A DNA stretch of 50,996 nt from Emergencia sp. 1XD21-10 (GTDB lineage Bacteria > Bacillota > Clostridia > Peptostreptococcales > Anaerovoracaceae), in NCBI RefSeq assembly GCF_009936045.1, contig NZ_QWEQ01000026.1:1-50996 (forward strand), in the 5' to 3' direction. The notes under the pieces are model-generated. The model saw only the letters and a program-made list of their open reading frames with translations, made no database searches and was not told the DNA's origin. This document shows positions 1 to 8,800 of this stretch, piece after piece; position 1 is the first letter of the stretch, and every line of letters starts with the position of its first letter. The position numbers were made by a program, and so were the translations under genes.

Positions 1-1025
1 GCGCCAGCAGGACCGGTAGGACCAGTAACGCCATCTGCACCAGCAGGACCGGTAGGGCCAGCGGGACCAGTAGCACCGTCTGCACCAGCAGGGCCGGCGG
101 GACCAGTAACGCCGTCGGCACCAGCAGGACCGGCAGGGCCAGTAGGACCAGTAACACCGTCAGCGCCAGCAGGACCGGTAGGGCCAGTAATGCCGTCAGC
201 GCCAGCAGGACCGGTAGGACCAGTAATACCATCTGCACCAGCAGGACCGGTAGGACCAGTAGCACCGTCAGCGCCAGTAGGACCGGTAGGGCCAGTAATG
301 CCGTCAGCGCCACCAGGACCGGTAGGGCCAGTTGCACCGTCAGCGCCAGTAGGACCGGTAGGACCAGTTACACCGTTAGCGCCAGTTGGACCGATAGAGC
401 CAGTTGGTCCGGTTGGTCCGTCATCTCCTGGGCAGCCTTTTGGACCTTGTGGTCCCATTGGACCAGTAACACCTTGAATACCTTGTGCACCAGTAACACC
501 TTGTGGTCCCATTGGACCAGTAGGACCAGTTGGTCCTGTGATGCCAGGGATGCCTCTTGGACCCTGCGGCCCTATATCGCCCTGTGGACCGATGGGACCA
601 GTTGGTCCGGTATTTCCTACTGGACCTTGTGGTCCAATATCACCTTTCGGTCCTTCGCAGCCGGGATCACCTTTTGGTCCGACATCACCGCGAACTCCCT
701 GAATCCCCTGGATACCCTGTGGCCCTGCGTATCCTCTTGGACCTTCAAGACCTCTTGGTCCGGTATTGCCAGTAGGTCCAACCGGTCCCGTGTTTCCCCT
801 GGGTCCTCTTGCACCAGGTGCGCCAGGAATACCCTGTGGTCCCATCGGTCCCTGTTCTCCTCTGTCACCTTTTGGACCAGGGCAGCCAGGGTCACCTTTT
901 TCTCCCTGAGGACCTTGCGGTCCCTGATCACCTTTTGGACAATCCTGTTCATGATTACAGCAAGGAGAAAAATATGGGTTGTCGTACTGATTTGTATTAT
1001 AATTATATGAATTATTTGAATTCAT
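1..1025 (-). CDS. Collagen-like (Gly-X-Y) spore-surface protein, partial at its C-terminus
   Basis: On the minus strand the frame is open from an ATG at 1025 to the window edge. A short Asn/Tyr-rich head with a Cys-Cys pair (starts [10 protein letters not shown]) is followed by over 300 residues of uninterrupted Gly-X-Y triplets. The first half is charged and mixed (GEKGDPG, GPKGD). The second half is nearly pure GPTGP/GADG(V/A/I)TGP, the Thr-rich type that carries O-glycans in BclA proteins of Bacillus and C. difficile. The ATG at 1025 has AAAGGA about 10 nt upstream; an in-frame ATG at 1034 is too close to that site. It follows a glycosyltransferase and a second collagen-like gene on the same strand, so an exosporium or spore-coat filament role is likely. 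The C-terminal domain lies outside the window. Confidence 0.88.
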   Translation of the reverse strand, partial: MNSNNSYNYNTNQYDNPYFSPCCNHEQDCPKGDQGPQGPQGEKGDPGCPGPKGDRGEQGPMGPQGIPGAPGARGPRGNTGPVGPTGNTGPRGLEGPRGYAGPQGIQGIQGVRGDVGPKGDPGCEGPKGDIGPQGPVGNTGPTGPIGPQGDIGPQGPRGIPGITGPTGPTGPMGPQGVTGAQGIQGVTGPMGPQGPKGCPGDDGPTGPTGSIGPTGANGVTGPTGPTGADGATGPTGPGGADGITGPTGPTGADGATGPTGPAGADGITGPTGPAGADGITGPTGPAGADGVTGPTGPAGPAGADGVTGPAGPAGADGATGPAGPTGPAGADGVTGPTGPAG

Positions 1026-1093
1026 ATCAAACATATCCTTTCTATATTATTAACAAAAGGTTTTCTTGAAAATCGAAAAACTTTTGACATATA

Positions 1094-1120
1094 TATTATA
1101 TGATATTTTTATATGTTGGT
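1094..1120 (-). promoter_or_regulatory. Candidate sigmaK-type promoter for the collagen-like gene
   Basis: Read on the minus strand, AC is followed by 16 nt and CATATAATA. This fits the known late mother-cell consensus AC-N16/17-CATANNNTA. It lies about 70 nt upstream of the ATG at 1025. The area is AT-rich, so a chance match is possible. Confidence 0.5.
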
Positions 1121-1168
1121 TACAATACGCAGCGCAAAGTTTTTCTCATTAATCATAGAAGGCACAGG

Positions 1169-2242
1169 TTATACGTTCAGGTCATCAAAATACTGTTTAT
1201 TATAAAGGTATGCTTTTGAATGAGGCTTACAAATTCCAGCACGCTCATTATATTCTTTTGCTTTTTGTCTATCTCCTAATTTGTCATAGCACACGCATAA
1301 CTGTAAAAAAGGAACGTAATCATAGCAATCAGGCAAAATAAAACCACCAGCATACTCATTTCGATTTGCCTGCAGTGCATTTTTATACCAATAGATAGCA
1401 TTTTGGTAGTTTTTGCGCTCTAAGAAATGTTTCCCAATCTGGCAGCATAATTCAGCTCTTGGTAAATCGAAAGAGAGACTGCGAAATAGAGTCAGAAGAG
1501 CAGAGGTCTCTTGATTTAATTGGTAATAGCAGTCGGCACAGATAGAACATGCTTCTATTTTATTTTCAATCCATCCTTCCGATGATGACATAAAACGTTC
1601 AAAAACTGAAATTGCTTCTTCATATTTTTGATGATAGTATAGTTCTCTTCCATAATAATATTGTTGCCTTGGATCCATAGGCCTTCCTGTGGACAGTTGT
1701 TTTTGGTATATTTTCAAGTTGCGATCAGGGTCTCCTGTACCGATCTTTCTGTGACAGACTGCAATGTTAGAATAAATTATCTTGCCATTTAGCGGAATTA
1801 CTTCGTGAACGGCACCGACCCAACGGTGGTCTGGAGAGTTTTTTATCCAACGTTCTCTAAAATAGGAAAAAGAAGGATTGCCAGCTTCATCAAAGGCTGT
1901 ATGATATTTCATCATTACGATATCGGTATCTAATGTTAGTGTCTGTTTGAGCTGTAGGAATTTTGGGGATTCTGTTTTTTCCAGAACATCGTCTGCATCT
2001 ATCCACATGCAATAGTCCATAGATGCTTTGGAAAAAGCGTAGTTGCGGGCATCAGAAAAATCGTCTATCCAAGGATGGGTATAAATCTTCGATGTGTACT
2101 GGGATGCTATTTCTAATGTCTGGTCAGTTGAACCAGTATCTACAATAATTATTTCGTCTACAAGATTTGCGATATGATCAAGGCAGCGGGCAAGGTGTTT
2201 TTCCTCATTTTTAACAATCATACAAAGACTTATTGTGATCAT
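1169..2242 (-). CDS. Family 2 glycosyltransferase with C-terminal TPR-like repeats
   Basis: The 357-residue protein opens with a GT-A fold: ISLCMIVKNEEKHLARCL, then IIIVDTGSTDQT (nucleotide-sugar binding) and the metal-binding DxD in WIDADDV near residue 83. From about residue 200 it changes to helical repeats with Tyr/Ala/Leu spacing typical of TPRs, a fusion common in this GT2 subgroup. The start has AGGAGG seven bases upstream. It sits 20 nt after the collagen-like gene that ends at 2262 and before another one, so it probably glycosylates Thr-rich collagen repeats, as SgtA next to bclA1 is proposed to do in C. difficile. The sugar donor cannot be read from sequence. Confidence 0.88.
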   Translation of the reverse strand: MITISLCMIVKNEEKHLARCLDHIANLVDEIIIVDTGSTDQTLEIASQYTSKIYTHPWIDDFSDARNYAFSKASMDYCMWIDADDVLEKTESPKFLQLKQTLTLDTDIVMMKYHTAFDEAGNPSFSYFRERWIKNSPDHRWVGAVHEVIPLNGKIIYSNIAVCHRKIGTGDPDRNLKIYQKQLSTGRPMDPRQQYYYGRELYYHQKYEEAISVFERFMSSSEGWIENKIEACSICADCYYQLNQETSALLTLFRSLSFDLPRAELCCQIGKHFLERKNYQNAIYWYKNALQANRNEYAGGFILPDCYDYVPFLQLCVCYDKLGDRQKAKEYNERAGICKPHSKAYLYNKQYFDDLNV

Positions 2243-2261
2243 ATTTGGTCCTCCTATAGTT

Positions 2262-3020
2262 TTATTGTCTGTTGAGTTTTTGTATAATGATATTCATAGT
2301 CGTTCTGGCGGTATTGACAGAAGAAGACCATGTAAATTGCAAAGAAGTGTCATCATGAGTTTCAACGATAAAATATCTTGACAATTTTACCAATTCATTT
2401 CGTTTTTCAACATTGATGCATTCTGCATATAACGACTGATTAGAGTCATTAAAAAACGGCATCAATTCTATGGCGCCAGACGATTTTGCTGTTGTAGATA
2501 GATGATAATAAATTGTGTAATATCCTGGTTTTAAAATAATGGAACAGGAGTCATGGAGAGAAATATTTCCACTTGGATCTGGTATGTGTGTATTTAATGG
2601 AAGGAGAATCTCTTCTGGTAAAAGAGTTTCTGCATTAATGAATGATGCAAACACACTGTTTTGTGGATAGCCGGGAGGACCTTGCGGACCTTGTGCTCCA
2701 GGATCGCCTTTTGGTCCCATCGGTCCGGTTGCACCTTGCGGCCCTTGCGGACCGGTAACGCCTTGTGGACCGGTTTTACCGCGTTCTCCCTGAGGACCGC
2801 AAGGGCCGGGCTCGCCTCTTTGACCCATTGGTCCAGGTTCGCAATAGTAAGGGGATGGCATGTTTGTATACTGAGAAGCATCGGGTTTAGATGTGTTTTC
2901 TTCGGGCTTAAAATCTGGTGAGTTTTGTAATATATTTTGACGATTTTCTTTGCTGGGACGACTTTTCATACAAAATAAGTCGTGCGAATGAAACCACAGA
3001 TTATGGTTATGGTTATCCAA
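2262..3020 (-). CDS. Short BclA-like collagen-repeat protein with C-terminal globular domain
   Basis: The 252-residue protein has three parts: a His/Asn-rich head (residues 1-60), about 20 Gly-X-Y triplets (roughly 62-120, starting [13 protein letters not shown]), and a C-terminal domain of about 130 residues that looks beta-rich ([20 protein letters not shown]). That layout matches BclA-type proteins, in which a TNF/C1q-like domain trimerises outside the collagen stalk. The start codon is TTG, supported by GAGGTGG seven bases upstream; the next ATG (about residue 18) has no clear site. It is the first gene of a three-gene minus-strand set with the glycosyltransferase. A good sigmaK match was not found upstream, only isolated CATA motifs near 3049-3069. 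Confidence 0.83.
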   Translation of the reverse strand: MDNHNHNLWFHSHDLFCMKSRPSKENRQNILQNSPDFKPEENTSKPDASQYTNMPSPYYCEPGPMGQRGEPGPCGPQGERGKTGPQGVTGPQGPQGATGPMGPKGDPGAQGPQGPPGYPQNSVFASFINAETLLPEEILLPLNTHIPDPSGNISLHDSCSIILKPGYYTIYYHLSTTAKSSGAIELMPFFNDSNQSLYAECINVEKRNELVKLSRYFIVETHDDTSLQFTWSSSVNTARTTMNIIIQKLNRQ

Positions 3021-3147
3021 TTGAAACCACCTCGTTATTATTTTTTGTTGTATTATGATACATTATATGCAGTAAAACTGGTTTGGGGATACATTTAAGA
3101 TATAAAAGATGAATCATACTGCGTAAAGATAAAAAGCTTGTCACTGC

Positions 3148-3180
3148 TTTGTCAAATTTATCGTAGTATATTTTGACAAA
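3148..3180. repeat. 9-bp inverted repeat TTTGTCAAA/TTTGACAAA
   Basis: Perfect 9-bp arms at 3148-3156 and 3172-3180 are separated by 15 nt in the 201-bp gap between the LysR gene and the collagen-like gene. Each arm contains a TTGACA-like -35 core. It could be an operator or simply part of promoter sequence; no regulator is identified. Confidence 0.35.
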
Positions 3181-3221
3181 ATGAAGACGAAAGTATAGAT
3201 TGATAATGCAGTTAGCCTACG

Positions 3222-4124
3222 CTAATAAAGGGGCGGAGGCATTGCTGTAGAAAGATCGTCTTTCAAATACGCTAAAAATTTTTCCGAGGCTTTAGAAAAT
3301 ACCTGATATTTTTTCCAAATGAGATAAAGGTTTGCAGTCAGTTTTGGTGCAAGTGGTCTGAAACACAATGTGCTGTCGCCTGTGGTATTGATGAGACCAT
3401 CAAGGGTGATGGCATAGCCGAGACCTTCCTCTACCATCAGAGCTGCGTTGTAGATGAGATTATAGCGAATAATGATATTTAGTTGTTCAAAGTCTGAACC
3501 ATACCAGTCGCTCAGATCTGATTTGAGCAGACTCTGTCTGGAACACAGAAGCGGCAAATCTTTTAAATCTGCAGGTTCTATATAATCCTTGTTTGCTAAA
3601 GGGGCATCACGCCGCATTAGGACACCCCAGACATCTTGATAAGGTAGCTGTAAACTGTCATATTTGCTGATATCCACAGGCTGAATGACAATACCAAAAT
3701 CTAAAAGTCCCTTATCCAGTTTTTCCATGACATCATCGGCATTGCCGCTGAACAATTGATAATGTATATGCGGCTGCTCATCGCCAAGGCGACAGGCAGC
3801 TTTTGCTAAGAGACGAATCGCCTGGGTCTCTCCTGCACCGATATGGACATTACCTGTAATCATATCTTCTACACTGTTAAACTCAGCTTGTGTCTTATCA
3901 GTCAAATCGATAATTTCCTGGGCTCGTTTACGCAGAAAACGACCTTCTTCCGTTAAGGTGATTTTTCGATTACCACGAATAAAGAGAGGACTTCCAAGTT
4001 CTTCTTCTAAATCCATTAGTTGTCGTGATAAGGTGGGCTGCGTCACATGAAGCTGCTGGGCGGCGGCTGTAATACTTTCTTCTCTGGCAACTGCCAGAAA
4101 ATACCGTAACACTCTTAATTCCAT
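3222..4124 (-). CDS. LysR-family transcriptional regulator
   Basis: This is a full-length 300-residue LysR protein. The N-terminal winged HTH is clear (recognition region SITAAAQQLHVTQPTLSRQL, residues about 17-36), followed by the linker helix and a periplasmic-binding-type effector domain from about residue 90. AGGAGG precedes the start. It is divergent from the redox operon that begins at 4274, the usual arrangement for LysR control of a neighbour, so it probably regulates those genes. The inducer is unknown. Confidence 0.93.
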   Translation of the reverse strand: MELRVLRYFLAVAREESITAAAQQLHVTQPTLSRQLMDLEEELGSPLFIRGNRKITLTEEGRFLRKRAQEIIDLTDKTQAEFNSVEDMITGNVHIGAGETQAIRLLAKAACRLGDEQPHIHYQLFSGNADDVMEKLDKGLLDFGIVIQPVDISKYDSLQLPYQDVWGVLMRRDAPLANKDYIEPADLKDLPLLCSRQSLLKSDLSDWYGSDFEQLNIIIRYNLIYNAALMVEEGLGYAITLDGLINTTGDSTLCFRPLAPKLTANLYLIWKKYQVFSKASEKFLAYLKDDLSTAMPPPLY

Positions 4125-4153
4125 TGAAGAACCTCCTTTTTCATGTTGAATCT

Positions 4154-4183
4154 ATTATAAGCAGACATTTACTATATTGTCAA
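4154..4183 (-). promoter_or_regulatory. Promoter of the LysR gene
   Basis: On the minus strand, TTGACA and TATAAT are both perfect, separated by 18 nt. The -10 lies about 30 nt upstream of the LysR start codon. Confidence 0.7.
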
Positions 4184-4192
4184 CCATGCTTT

Positions 4193-4220
4193 TTGTCTAT
4201 ATGAGAGTATTCTTTATAAG
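4193..4220 (+). promoter_or_regulatory. Candidate promoter of the redox operon
   Basis: TTGTCT, 16 nt, TATAAG, about 50 nt before the ATG at 4274. It sits back-to-back with the LysR promoter, so one LysR operator in this 110-bp gap could control both directions. Confidence 0.45.
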
Positions 4221-4273
4221 TATTTGTTATTAGAAAGATGCGTAAGTATAATGGAAATGAAGGAGGCGAACAA

Positions 4274-4525
4274 ATGAAAGAGCAGAGGGCATGTGATACA
4301 GGGCTGCTTCAAAATCTGGAAGATGCAGGATGTAGCAATGCGACCATCGAACAGGTTTTGGCATGCTGTGGAGAAAGAGAATACGACAGACGGCTGCAGA
4401 TTTTATGCAGATACAGGTGCCAGCTTTTAGAGCAGGTTCATGAAGAGCAGAAGAAATTGGATTGCCTCGATTATCTCATTTACACCATAAAAAAACAGAA
4501 AAAGGAGAAGGAACATGATTTATAA
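4274..4525 (+). CDS. Small helical protein of unknown function, first gene of the redox operon
   Basis: The 83-residue product is mostly predicted helix, with a coiled-coil-like C-terminal half (CQLLEQVHEEQKKLDCLDYL) and five Cys residues. The ATG at 4274 was chosen because AGGAGG lies seven bases upstream; an in-frame ATG at 4238 lacks a site. Its stop overlaps the start of the aldo/keto reductase by 11 nt, so the two are translationally coupled. I do not recognise the family; a role with the reductase is inferred from position only. Confidence 0.75.
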   Translation: MKEQRACDTGLLQNLEDAGCSNATIEQVLACCGEREYDRRLQILCRYRCQLLEQVHEEQKKLDCLDYLIYTIKKQKKEKEHDL

Positions 4526-5660
4526 AGATTTTCAGGACTTAAAATTGTCAGCTTTAGGCTTTGGCGCTATGCGGCTTCCGACCGTGGACGGAAAGGATGC
4601 TGAAATTGACAAACAGGCAGCATCTGCTATGGTCAGCGAGGCGATGAAAAAAGGAATCAACTATTACGATACAGCATGGGGCTATCACGAGGGAAACTCT
4701 GAACTGATTATGGGAGAAATTCTTTCAGAATATCCGAGAGACAGCTTCTACCTTGCGACAAAGTTTCCCGGCTACGACCTTTCTAACATGGATAAAGTCG
4801 AAGAGATTTTTGAGAAGCAGCTGGAAAAGTGCAGGGCTGACCATTTCGATTTTTATTTATTCCACAATGTGTGCGAGATGAATATTGACGCATATTTGGA
4901 CGAAAGTCATGGCATCTTTGAATATTTGATGGAGCAGAAGAAAAATGGACGAATTAAACATCTGGGATTTTCTGCTCACGGAGAAGCTCCTGTAATGAGA
5001 CGATTTTTGGAAAAGTACGGCAAAGAGATGGAGTTTTGTCAGATTCAGCTGAACTATCTGGATTTGAAGTTCCAGGATGCGCAGGCAAAGCTGGAACTTT
5101 TGAAAGAATATGAAATTCCCGTATGGGTGATGGAACCTCTGCGCGGTGGTAGACTTGCAAACCTCACCGAAGAGGAAATTGCCAAATTAGCTGCACTTCG
5201 TCCTGACGAAACTGCGGTATCTTGGGCTTTCAGATTCCTGCAATCCATTCCGGAGGTTACGATGATCCTTTCCGGCATGTCAAACATGGAGCAGCTTCTT
5301 GCAAATATCGAAACTTTTGAGACTGAAAAGTCTTTGAATCAGAATGAGCAGAGAGTACTGCAGAAAATTGCAGATGAGATGGCGGCAAAGGTGGCGCTAC
5401 CTTGCACTGAATGTCGTTACTGTACGACTCACTGCCCGCAGGGTCTTGATATTCCGTATCTGCTTTCTCTGTATAATGAGCATCGTTCAACCACTTTGGC
5501 AGGAGGTATGAGTTTCATCGCGCCGATGGCGCTTTCTGCTGTGGAAAAGGAAAAACAGCCGAGTGCATGTATCGGATGCGGAAGCTGCGAGGCTGTATGT
5601 CCGCAGCAGATCAAAATTTCCCAGGCAATGAAAGAATTCGTAGGCGCTTTGGGCATGTAA
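4515..5660 (+). CDS. Aldo/keto reductase with C-terminal 4Fe-4S domain
   Basis: The 381-residue protein has an aldo/keto reductase barrel (residues 1 to about 280) with YYDTAWGYHEG carrying the Asp and Tyr, ATKFPG the Lys and DFYLFHNV the His of the catalytic tetrad. A ferredoxin-like tail follows: CTECRYCTTHCPQG near residue 297 and CIGCGSCEAVCPQ near residue 353, together enough ligands for two iron-sulfur clusters. This fused form is widespread in anaerobes, where the cluster may feed electrons from ferredoxin or flavodoxin. A flavodoxin gene lies at the end of the same operon, which supports that idea. Substrate unknown. Confidence 0.93.
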   Translation: MIYKDFQDLKLSALGFGAMRLPTVDGKDAEIDKQAASAMVSEAMKKGINYYDTAWGYHEGNSELIMGEILSEYPRDSFYLATKFPGYDLSNMDKVEEIFEKQLEKCRADHFDFYLFHNVCEMNIDAYLDESHGIFEYLMEQKKNGRIKHLGFSAHGEAPVMRRFLEKYGKEMEFCQIQLNYLDLKFQDAQAKLELLKEYEIPVWVMEPLRGGRLANLTEEEIAKLAALRPDETAVSWAFRFLQSIPEVTMILSGMSNMEQLLANIETFETEKSLNQNEQRVLQKIADEMAAKVALPCTECRYCTTHCPQGLDIPYLLSLYNEHRSTTLAGGMSFIAPMALSAVEKEKQPSACIGCGSCEAVCPQQIKISQAMKEFVGALGM

Positions 5661-5707
5661 GAGCAGGCAGAAGATTGGGCTGAAAAGAATAGACGGAGGT
5701 TAAGAAA

Positions 5708-6118
5708 GTGGAAAGAAAAGAGTTATCCATATTTCCTATGGGAAATACAAATGATGGTTTTGCACAGTATTTTACGGGACAGAGCTATTTGAATATGCTG
5801 TCGTTGAAGCAGGTTGTCATCGGTAATGTGACCTTTGAGCCGGGTTGCCGCAACAACTGGCATATTCACCATGCCGATAAAGGAGGCGGACAGATTTTGC
5901 TGGTAACGGCAGGGCGCGGTTATTATCAGGCGTGGGGCGAAGAAGCAAGAGAGCTTCATCCCGGCGATGTGGTGAATATTCCAAGGGGTGTAAAACATTG
6001 GCACGGTGCGGCAAAGGACAGCTGGTTTGCGCATCTTGCTATCGAGGTGCCTGCTGAAAACGGTAGCAATGAGTGGCTGGAACCGGTTTCCGATGAGGAG
6101 TATGGAAAACTGAAATAG
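5708..6118 (+). CDS. Small cupin-fold protein
   Basis: The 136-residue single-domain cupin has the two metal-binding motifs in order: GCRNNWHIHHADKGG (about residues 47-61) and HPGDVVNIPRGVKHWHG (about residues 88-104). The start is GTG, supported by GGAGG 9 nt upstream. Such cupins are often encoded with carboxymuconolactone decarboxylase-like proteins and aldo/keto reductases under LysR control, exactly as here. The substrate is not known. Confidence 0.9.
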   Translation: MERKELSIFPMGNTNDGFAQYFTGQSYLNMLSLKQVVIGNVTFEPGCRNNWHIHHADKGGGQILLVTAGRGYYQAWGEEARELHPGDVVNIPRGVKHWHGAAKDSWFAHLAIEVPAENGSNEWLEPVSDEEYGKLK

Positions 6119-6128
6119 GAGACGCATT

Positions 6129-6815
6129 ATGAAGGAGTACGATAGCAGCTTTTATGAAATACAAAAAGCTTTTTTAGAAAATGAAATTGCAGAGTATGGT
6201 TTAGCGGATGGCAAACTCCGAGGCATGGTTGGGTTGGTTTGTTTGACAGCAATTCAGACCTTACAGGAGACTCCCGAAAAGGTGCAGGCGTGTATTGCTG
6301 CAGGAGTATCTGTGACAGAAATCAAAGAGGCGATGTATCAGGCAGCGCCGTACATCGGATATCCAAGAGTCAGTGCAGCCCTTGCAGTAGTCAATGAGAC
6401 TCTTTGCGCGCTTGGTATAGAGCCGCAGGGGGAAGATATGTCTGAGACAACGGCAGATACACGATTTGAGAAAGGGCTGGCTGTGCAGATTAGTATTTTC
6501 GGCGATCAAATTCGTAGGATGAGAGAAAGTGCTCCTGCAGAAACAAAACATATACAGGACTGCCTGTCTGCTAACTGCTTTGGTGACTATTATACGCGGG
6601 GATATTTGGATTTAAAGGTTCGCGAGCTCCTTACTTTTACGGCAATCATTTCTATCGGTGGCTGCGATCCTCAGGCAAAAGCCCATGCCGCAGGAAATTT
6701 ATCTGTGGGAAATACTAAGAAGCTTTTGATTGAGACGGTAACCACATGTCTGCCGTATATCGGCTATCCGAGAACCCTCAATGCTCTTACATGCATTGAA
6801 GAGGTATGTAAATAA
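6129..6815 (+). CDS. Carboxymuconolactone decarboxylase-family protein, two tandem domains
   Basis: The 228-residue protein holds two AhpD/CMD-like all-helical repeats, about residues 1-105 and 115-228. They are recognised by the repeated pattern ending in PYIGYPR(V/T) followed by an Ala/Leu-rich helix (residues about 78 and 203). The second repeat has the typical GGCDPQAKAHAAG segment with a single Cys, so the AhpD-type CxxC redox pair is absent and alkylhydroperoxidase activity is not supported. It starts 10 nt after the cupin gene and is probably cotranscribed with it. Confidence 0.88.
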   Translation: MKEYDSSFYEIQKAFLENEIAEYGLADGKLRGMVGLVCLTAIQTLQETPEKVQACIAAGVSVTEIKEAMYQAAPYIGYPRVSAALAVVNETLCALGIEPQGEDMSETTADTRFEKGLAVQISIFGDQIRRMRESAPAETKHIQDCLSANCFGDYYTRGYLDLKVRELLTFTAIISIGGCDPQAKAHAAGNLSVGNTKKLLIETVTTCLPYIGYPRTLNALTCIEEVCK

Positions 6816-6840
6816 AAGAAGATAAAAGGAGTAATTAATA

Positions 6841-7332
6841 ATGAGTAAAACTTTAGTTGCGTATTTTTCTGCCAGTGGAGTGACTGCAGGCGTTGCAAAG
6901 AAGACTGCAGAAGCTTGCGGCGGTGATTTATATGAAATTAAGCCGGAAGTGCCGTACACCTCTGCAGATTTAAACTGGATGGATAAAAAATCCCGCAGTA
7001 CCGTGGAAATGAACGACAAAGCTGCAAGACCTGCCATTGCGGACATGGTCAGCGGCATGGAAGGCTACGATACAGTGCTGATAGGCTTTCCAATTTGGTG
7101 GTATACAGCGCCAAGAATTATCGAAACATTTTTGGAAAGTTATGACTTTTCAGGAAAGCAGATTGCTGTATTTGCTACATCCGGCGGCAGTGGTCTGGGC
7201 GGAACTGAGGCTGATTTACAAGCTGTTTGCAAAGGCTCTGCAAAATGGCTGCCAGGCAGGCTTTTGCCGGGCAGAGTAAGAGAAGCAGAGGTCGCAGCGT
7301 GGCTTTCTGAGATCAATCTCGAAAAAAAGTAA
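6841..7332 (+). CDS. Flavodoxin
   Basis: The 163-residue protein starts with an FMN phosphate-binding loop (AYFSASGVTAGVAKKTA). Further flavodoxin marks are IGFPIWWYTAPRIIETFLES (FMN-stacking Trp/Tyr) and FATSGGSGLGG. It lies at the 3' end of the redox operon and ends at a terminator, so it may carry electrons to or from the iron-sulfur aldo/keto reductase. Confidence 0.92.
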   Translation: MSKTLVAYFSASGVTAGVAKKTAEACGGDLYEIKPEVPYTSADLNWMDKKSRSTVEMNDKAARPAIADMVSGMEGYDTVLIGFPIWWYTAPRIIETFLESYDFSGKQIAVFATSGGSGLGGTEADLQAVCKGSAKWLPGRLLPGRVREAEVAAWLSEINLEKK

Positions 7333-7341
7333 TTGAAAAAG

Positions 7342-7383
7342 AAATCCCTATCGATGCGGAAAGAGTGTGCAGATAGGGATTTT
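7342..7383 (+). terminator. Rho-independent terminator of the redox operon
   Basis: An 11-bp stem, AAATCCCTATC/GATAGGGATTT, with a 19-nt loop lies 10 nt after the flavodoxin stop. The U tract after it is short. Confidence 0.65.
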
Positions 7384-7469
7384 ATATTGCTTCGCTGTGA
7401 ATAGGTACGGTATCCTGCTTGAATCAGGAATCTGTTTATGATAAAATAAAAAAACAGAGGAGGAATTGT

Positions 7470-7964
7470 ATGGAAGTACGCTACATCAAAGCAGACGATG
7501 ACAGAGTGGCAATCAGTAAAGTATACGAGGAAAGCTGGAAGTATACCTATCGCGGCATAATCCCGCAGGACTATTTGGATTCGATTCCTACAGGAAAGTG
7601 GGCGCAAAATCTGGATTGTGAGGGATGGGAGACAATGGTTTTAATAGAATATGGAGAAATTATGGGAACCAGTAGCTTCTGTAAGTCTCGTTTTGAACAG
7701 TTTGCAGAGCAGGGAGAGATCATCTCAATCTATCTGTTGCCCGATTATATGGGAAAGGGTTATGGAAAGATTCTTTTAGAATCCGTTGTTATGGAGTTGA
7801 AGGCACAGGGATATGAAGAAGCATTTTTGTGGGTTCTTGAGGAAAATGTCAGTGCGAGGCGTTTTTATGAGAAGTTCGGTTTTCAGCAGACGGATGATGT
7901 TTTTGAGGATTGTATTGGCGGTAAAAACCTGCGCGAAATTCGATATCGATATAGACTGCAGTAA
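7470..7964 (+). CDS. GNAT-family N-acetyltransferase
   Basis: The 164-residue single GNAT domain has acetyl-CoA-binding motif A in IYLLPDYMGKGYGKILLES (near residue 85; Q/R-x-x-G-x-G form MGKGYG) and the C-terminal NVSARRFYEKFGF. The start at 7470 has AGAGGAGG seven bases upstream; an in-frame TTG at 7419 has no site. It stands alone between a terminator and a second acetyltransferase gene. The acceptor is unknown. Confidence 0.9.
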   Translation: MEVRYIKADDDRVAISKVYEESWKYTYRGIIPQDYLDSIPTGKWAQNLDCEGWETMVLIEYGEIMGTSSFCKSRFEQFAEQGEIISIYLLPDYMGKGYGKILLESVVMELKAQGYEEAFLWVLEENVSARRFYEKFGFQQTDDVFEDCIGGKNLREIRYRYRLQ

Positions 7965-8003
7965 CCTTAGTTTGTGGTAACAATATATAAGAGAGGTAAA
8001 ACT

Positions 8004-8696
8004 ATGAAGGATAAAGCGATTCAATATTTGGAAAAAAATAGATTGCTGCATATTGCCATGCTAGAATCCATTCGCAGGGGTACAGCTGAGTTTTTAGACG
8101 CCTCAGAGGATGGGGTGCTGCTTTTGGATCAAAGTAGTAATGTTCACATGCTGGCAGCCGCAAGTTTAGAAAAGGGGAAAGACCTGATAGACTGCATTAC
8201 AGACTGCTATCAGCTTGTTTTGTGCCAGGAGGAACTGGTACCTTACGCTTCAGAGAAGTTTGGATTGTACACTTTTTTTCCATGCAAGAAGGTCGTGCGC
8301 TTTTCTAAGGAAAAAGTGGAACTTGAGACAGACCTGCGTATTGAGCGCGCAAACGCGGAATATATTGCGAAAATTAAAGAAGTTTATCATACCATTCCAC
8401 CGGAAGAAGTAGACGAAATCAGCCGCCGCGGCAATTTATTCTGCGCCTTTGCAGGCGAGGACTTTGTAGGATTTTCGGGAAATCACCTGGATGGCAGTCT
8501 GGGCCTTTTGGATATTTTTCCGACATATCAGAGACGCGGCTATGGCGAGGCGCTGGAACGGTTTATGATCAACTACATGATTGACAAAGGCGACATCCCT
8601 TATGGAGAAATCGTCATCGGCAATGAAGCTTCTGAAGCATTGCAAAGAAAGCTAGGATTTGAAATTTCAAAGGAGACTATCACTTGGCTACTATAA
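8004..8696 (+). CDS. GNAT-family N-acetyltransferase, two-part
   Basis: The 230-residue protein has a N-terminal region of about 120 residues that resembles a degenerate GNAT-like or sensing domain, then an active GNAT domain with DIFPTYQRRGYGEALERFM (Q-R-R-G-Y-G, near residue 175) and a short C-terminal GNEASEALQRKLGFE. The ATG at 8004 follows GAGAGG; an in-frame GTG at 7974 is less likely. It lies about 40 nt after the previous acetyltransferase and is probably cotranscribed. Substrate unknown. Confidence 0.87.
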   Translation: MKDKAIQYLEKNRLLHIAMLESIRRGTAEFLDASEDGVLLLDQSSNVHMLAAASLEKGKDLIDCITDCYQLVLCQEELVPYASEKFGLYTFFPCKKVVRFSKEKVELETDLRIERANAEYIAKIKEVYHTIPPEEVDEISRRGNLFCAFAGEDFVGFSGNHLDGSLGLLDIFPTYQRRGYGEALERFMINYMIDKGDIPYGEIVIGNEASEALQRKLGFEISKETITWLL

Positions 8697-8800
8697 AATG
8701 CCAATTGTAGGGGAAAAGCGACCACTTATCAAAAATCGGGAGAGCTTTGATAGAGAAAATGCTAAAATATACCGATTAGCAGAATAAGGAGGTTGCACAG

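Noticed and set aside
617-952. A 111-codon minus-strand ORF inside the same gene
   Set aside because: It is in another frame of the repeat DNA and is a low-complexity shadow of the collagen frame.
190-1010. Long plus-strand ORFs over the collagen-like gene (95, 187, 72 and 86 codons)
   Set aside because: They are antisense by-products of the GGN-CCN repeat DNA. The minus-strand Gly-X-Y frame is continuous, has a ribosome site and makes a known protein type.
5723-6127. A 134-codon antisense ORF over the cupin gene
   Set aside because: The plus-strand frame has both cupin metal motifs; the antisense frame has no support.
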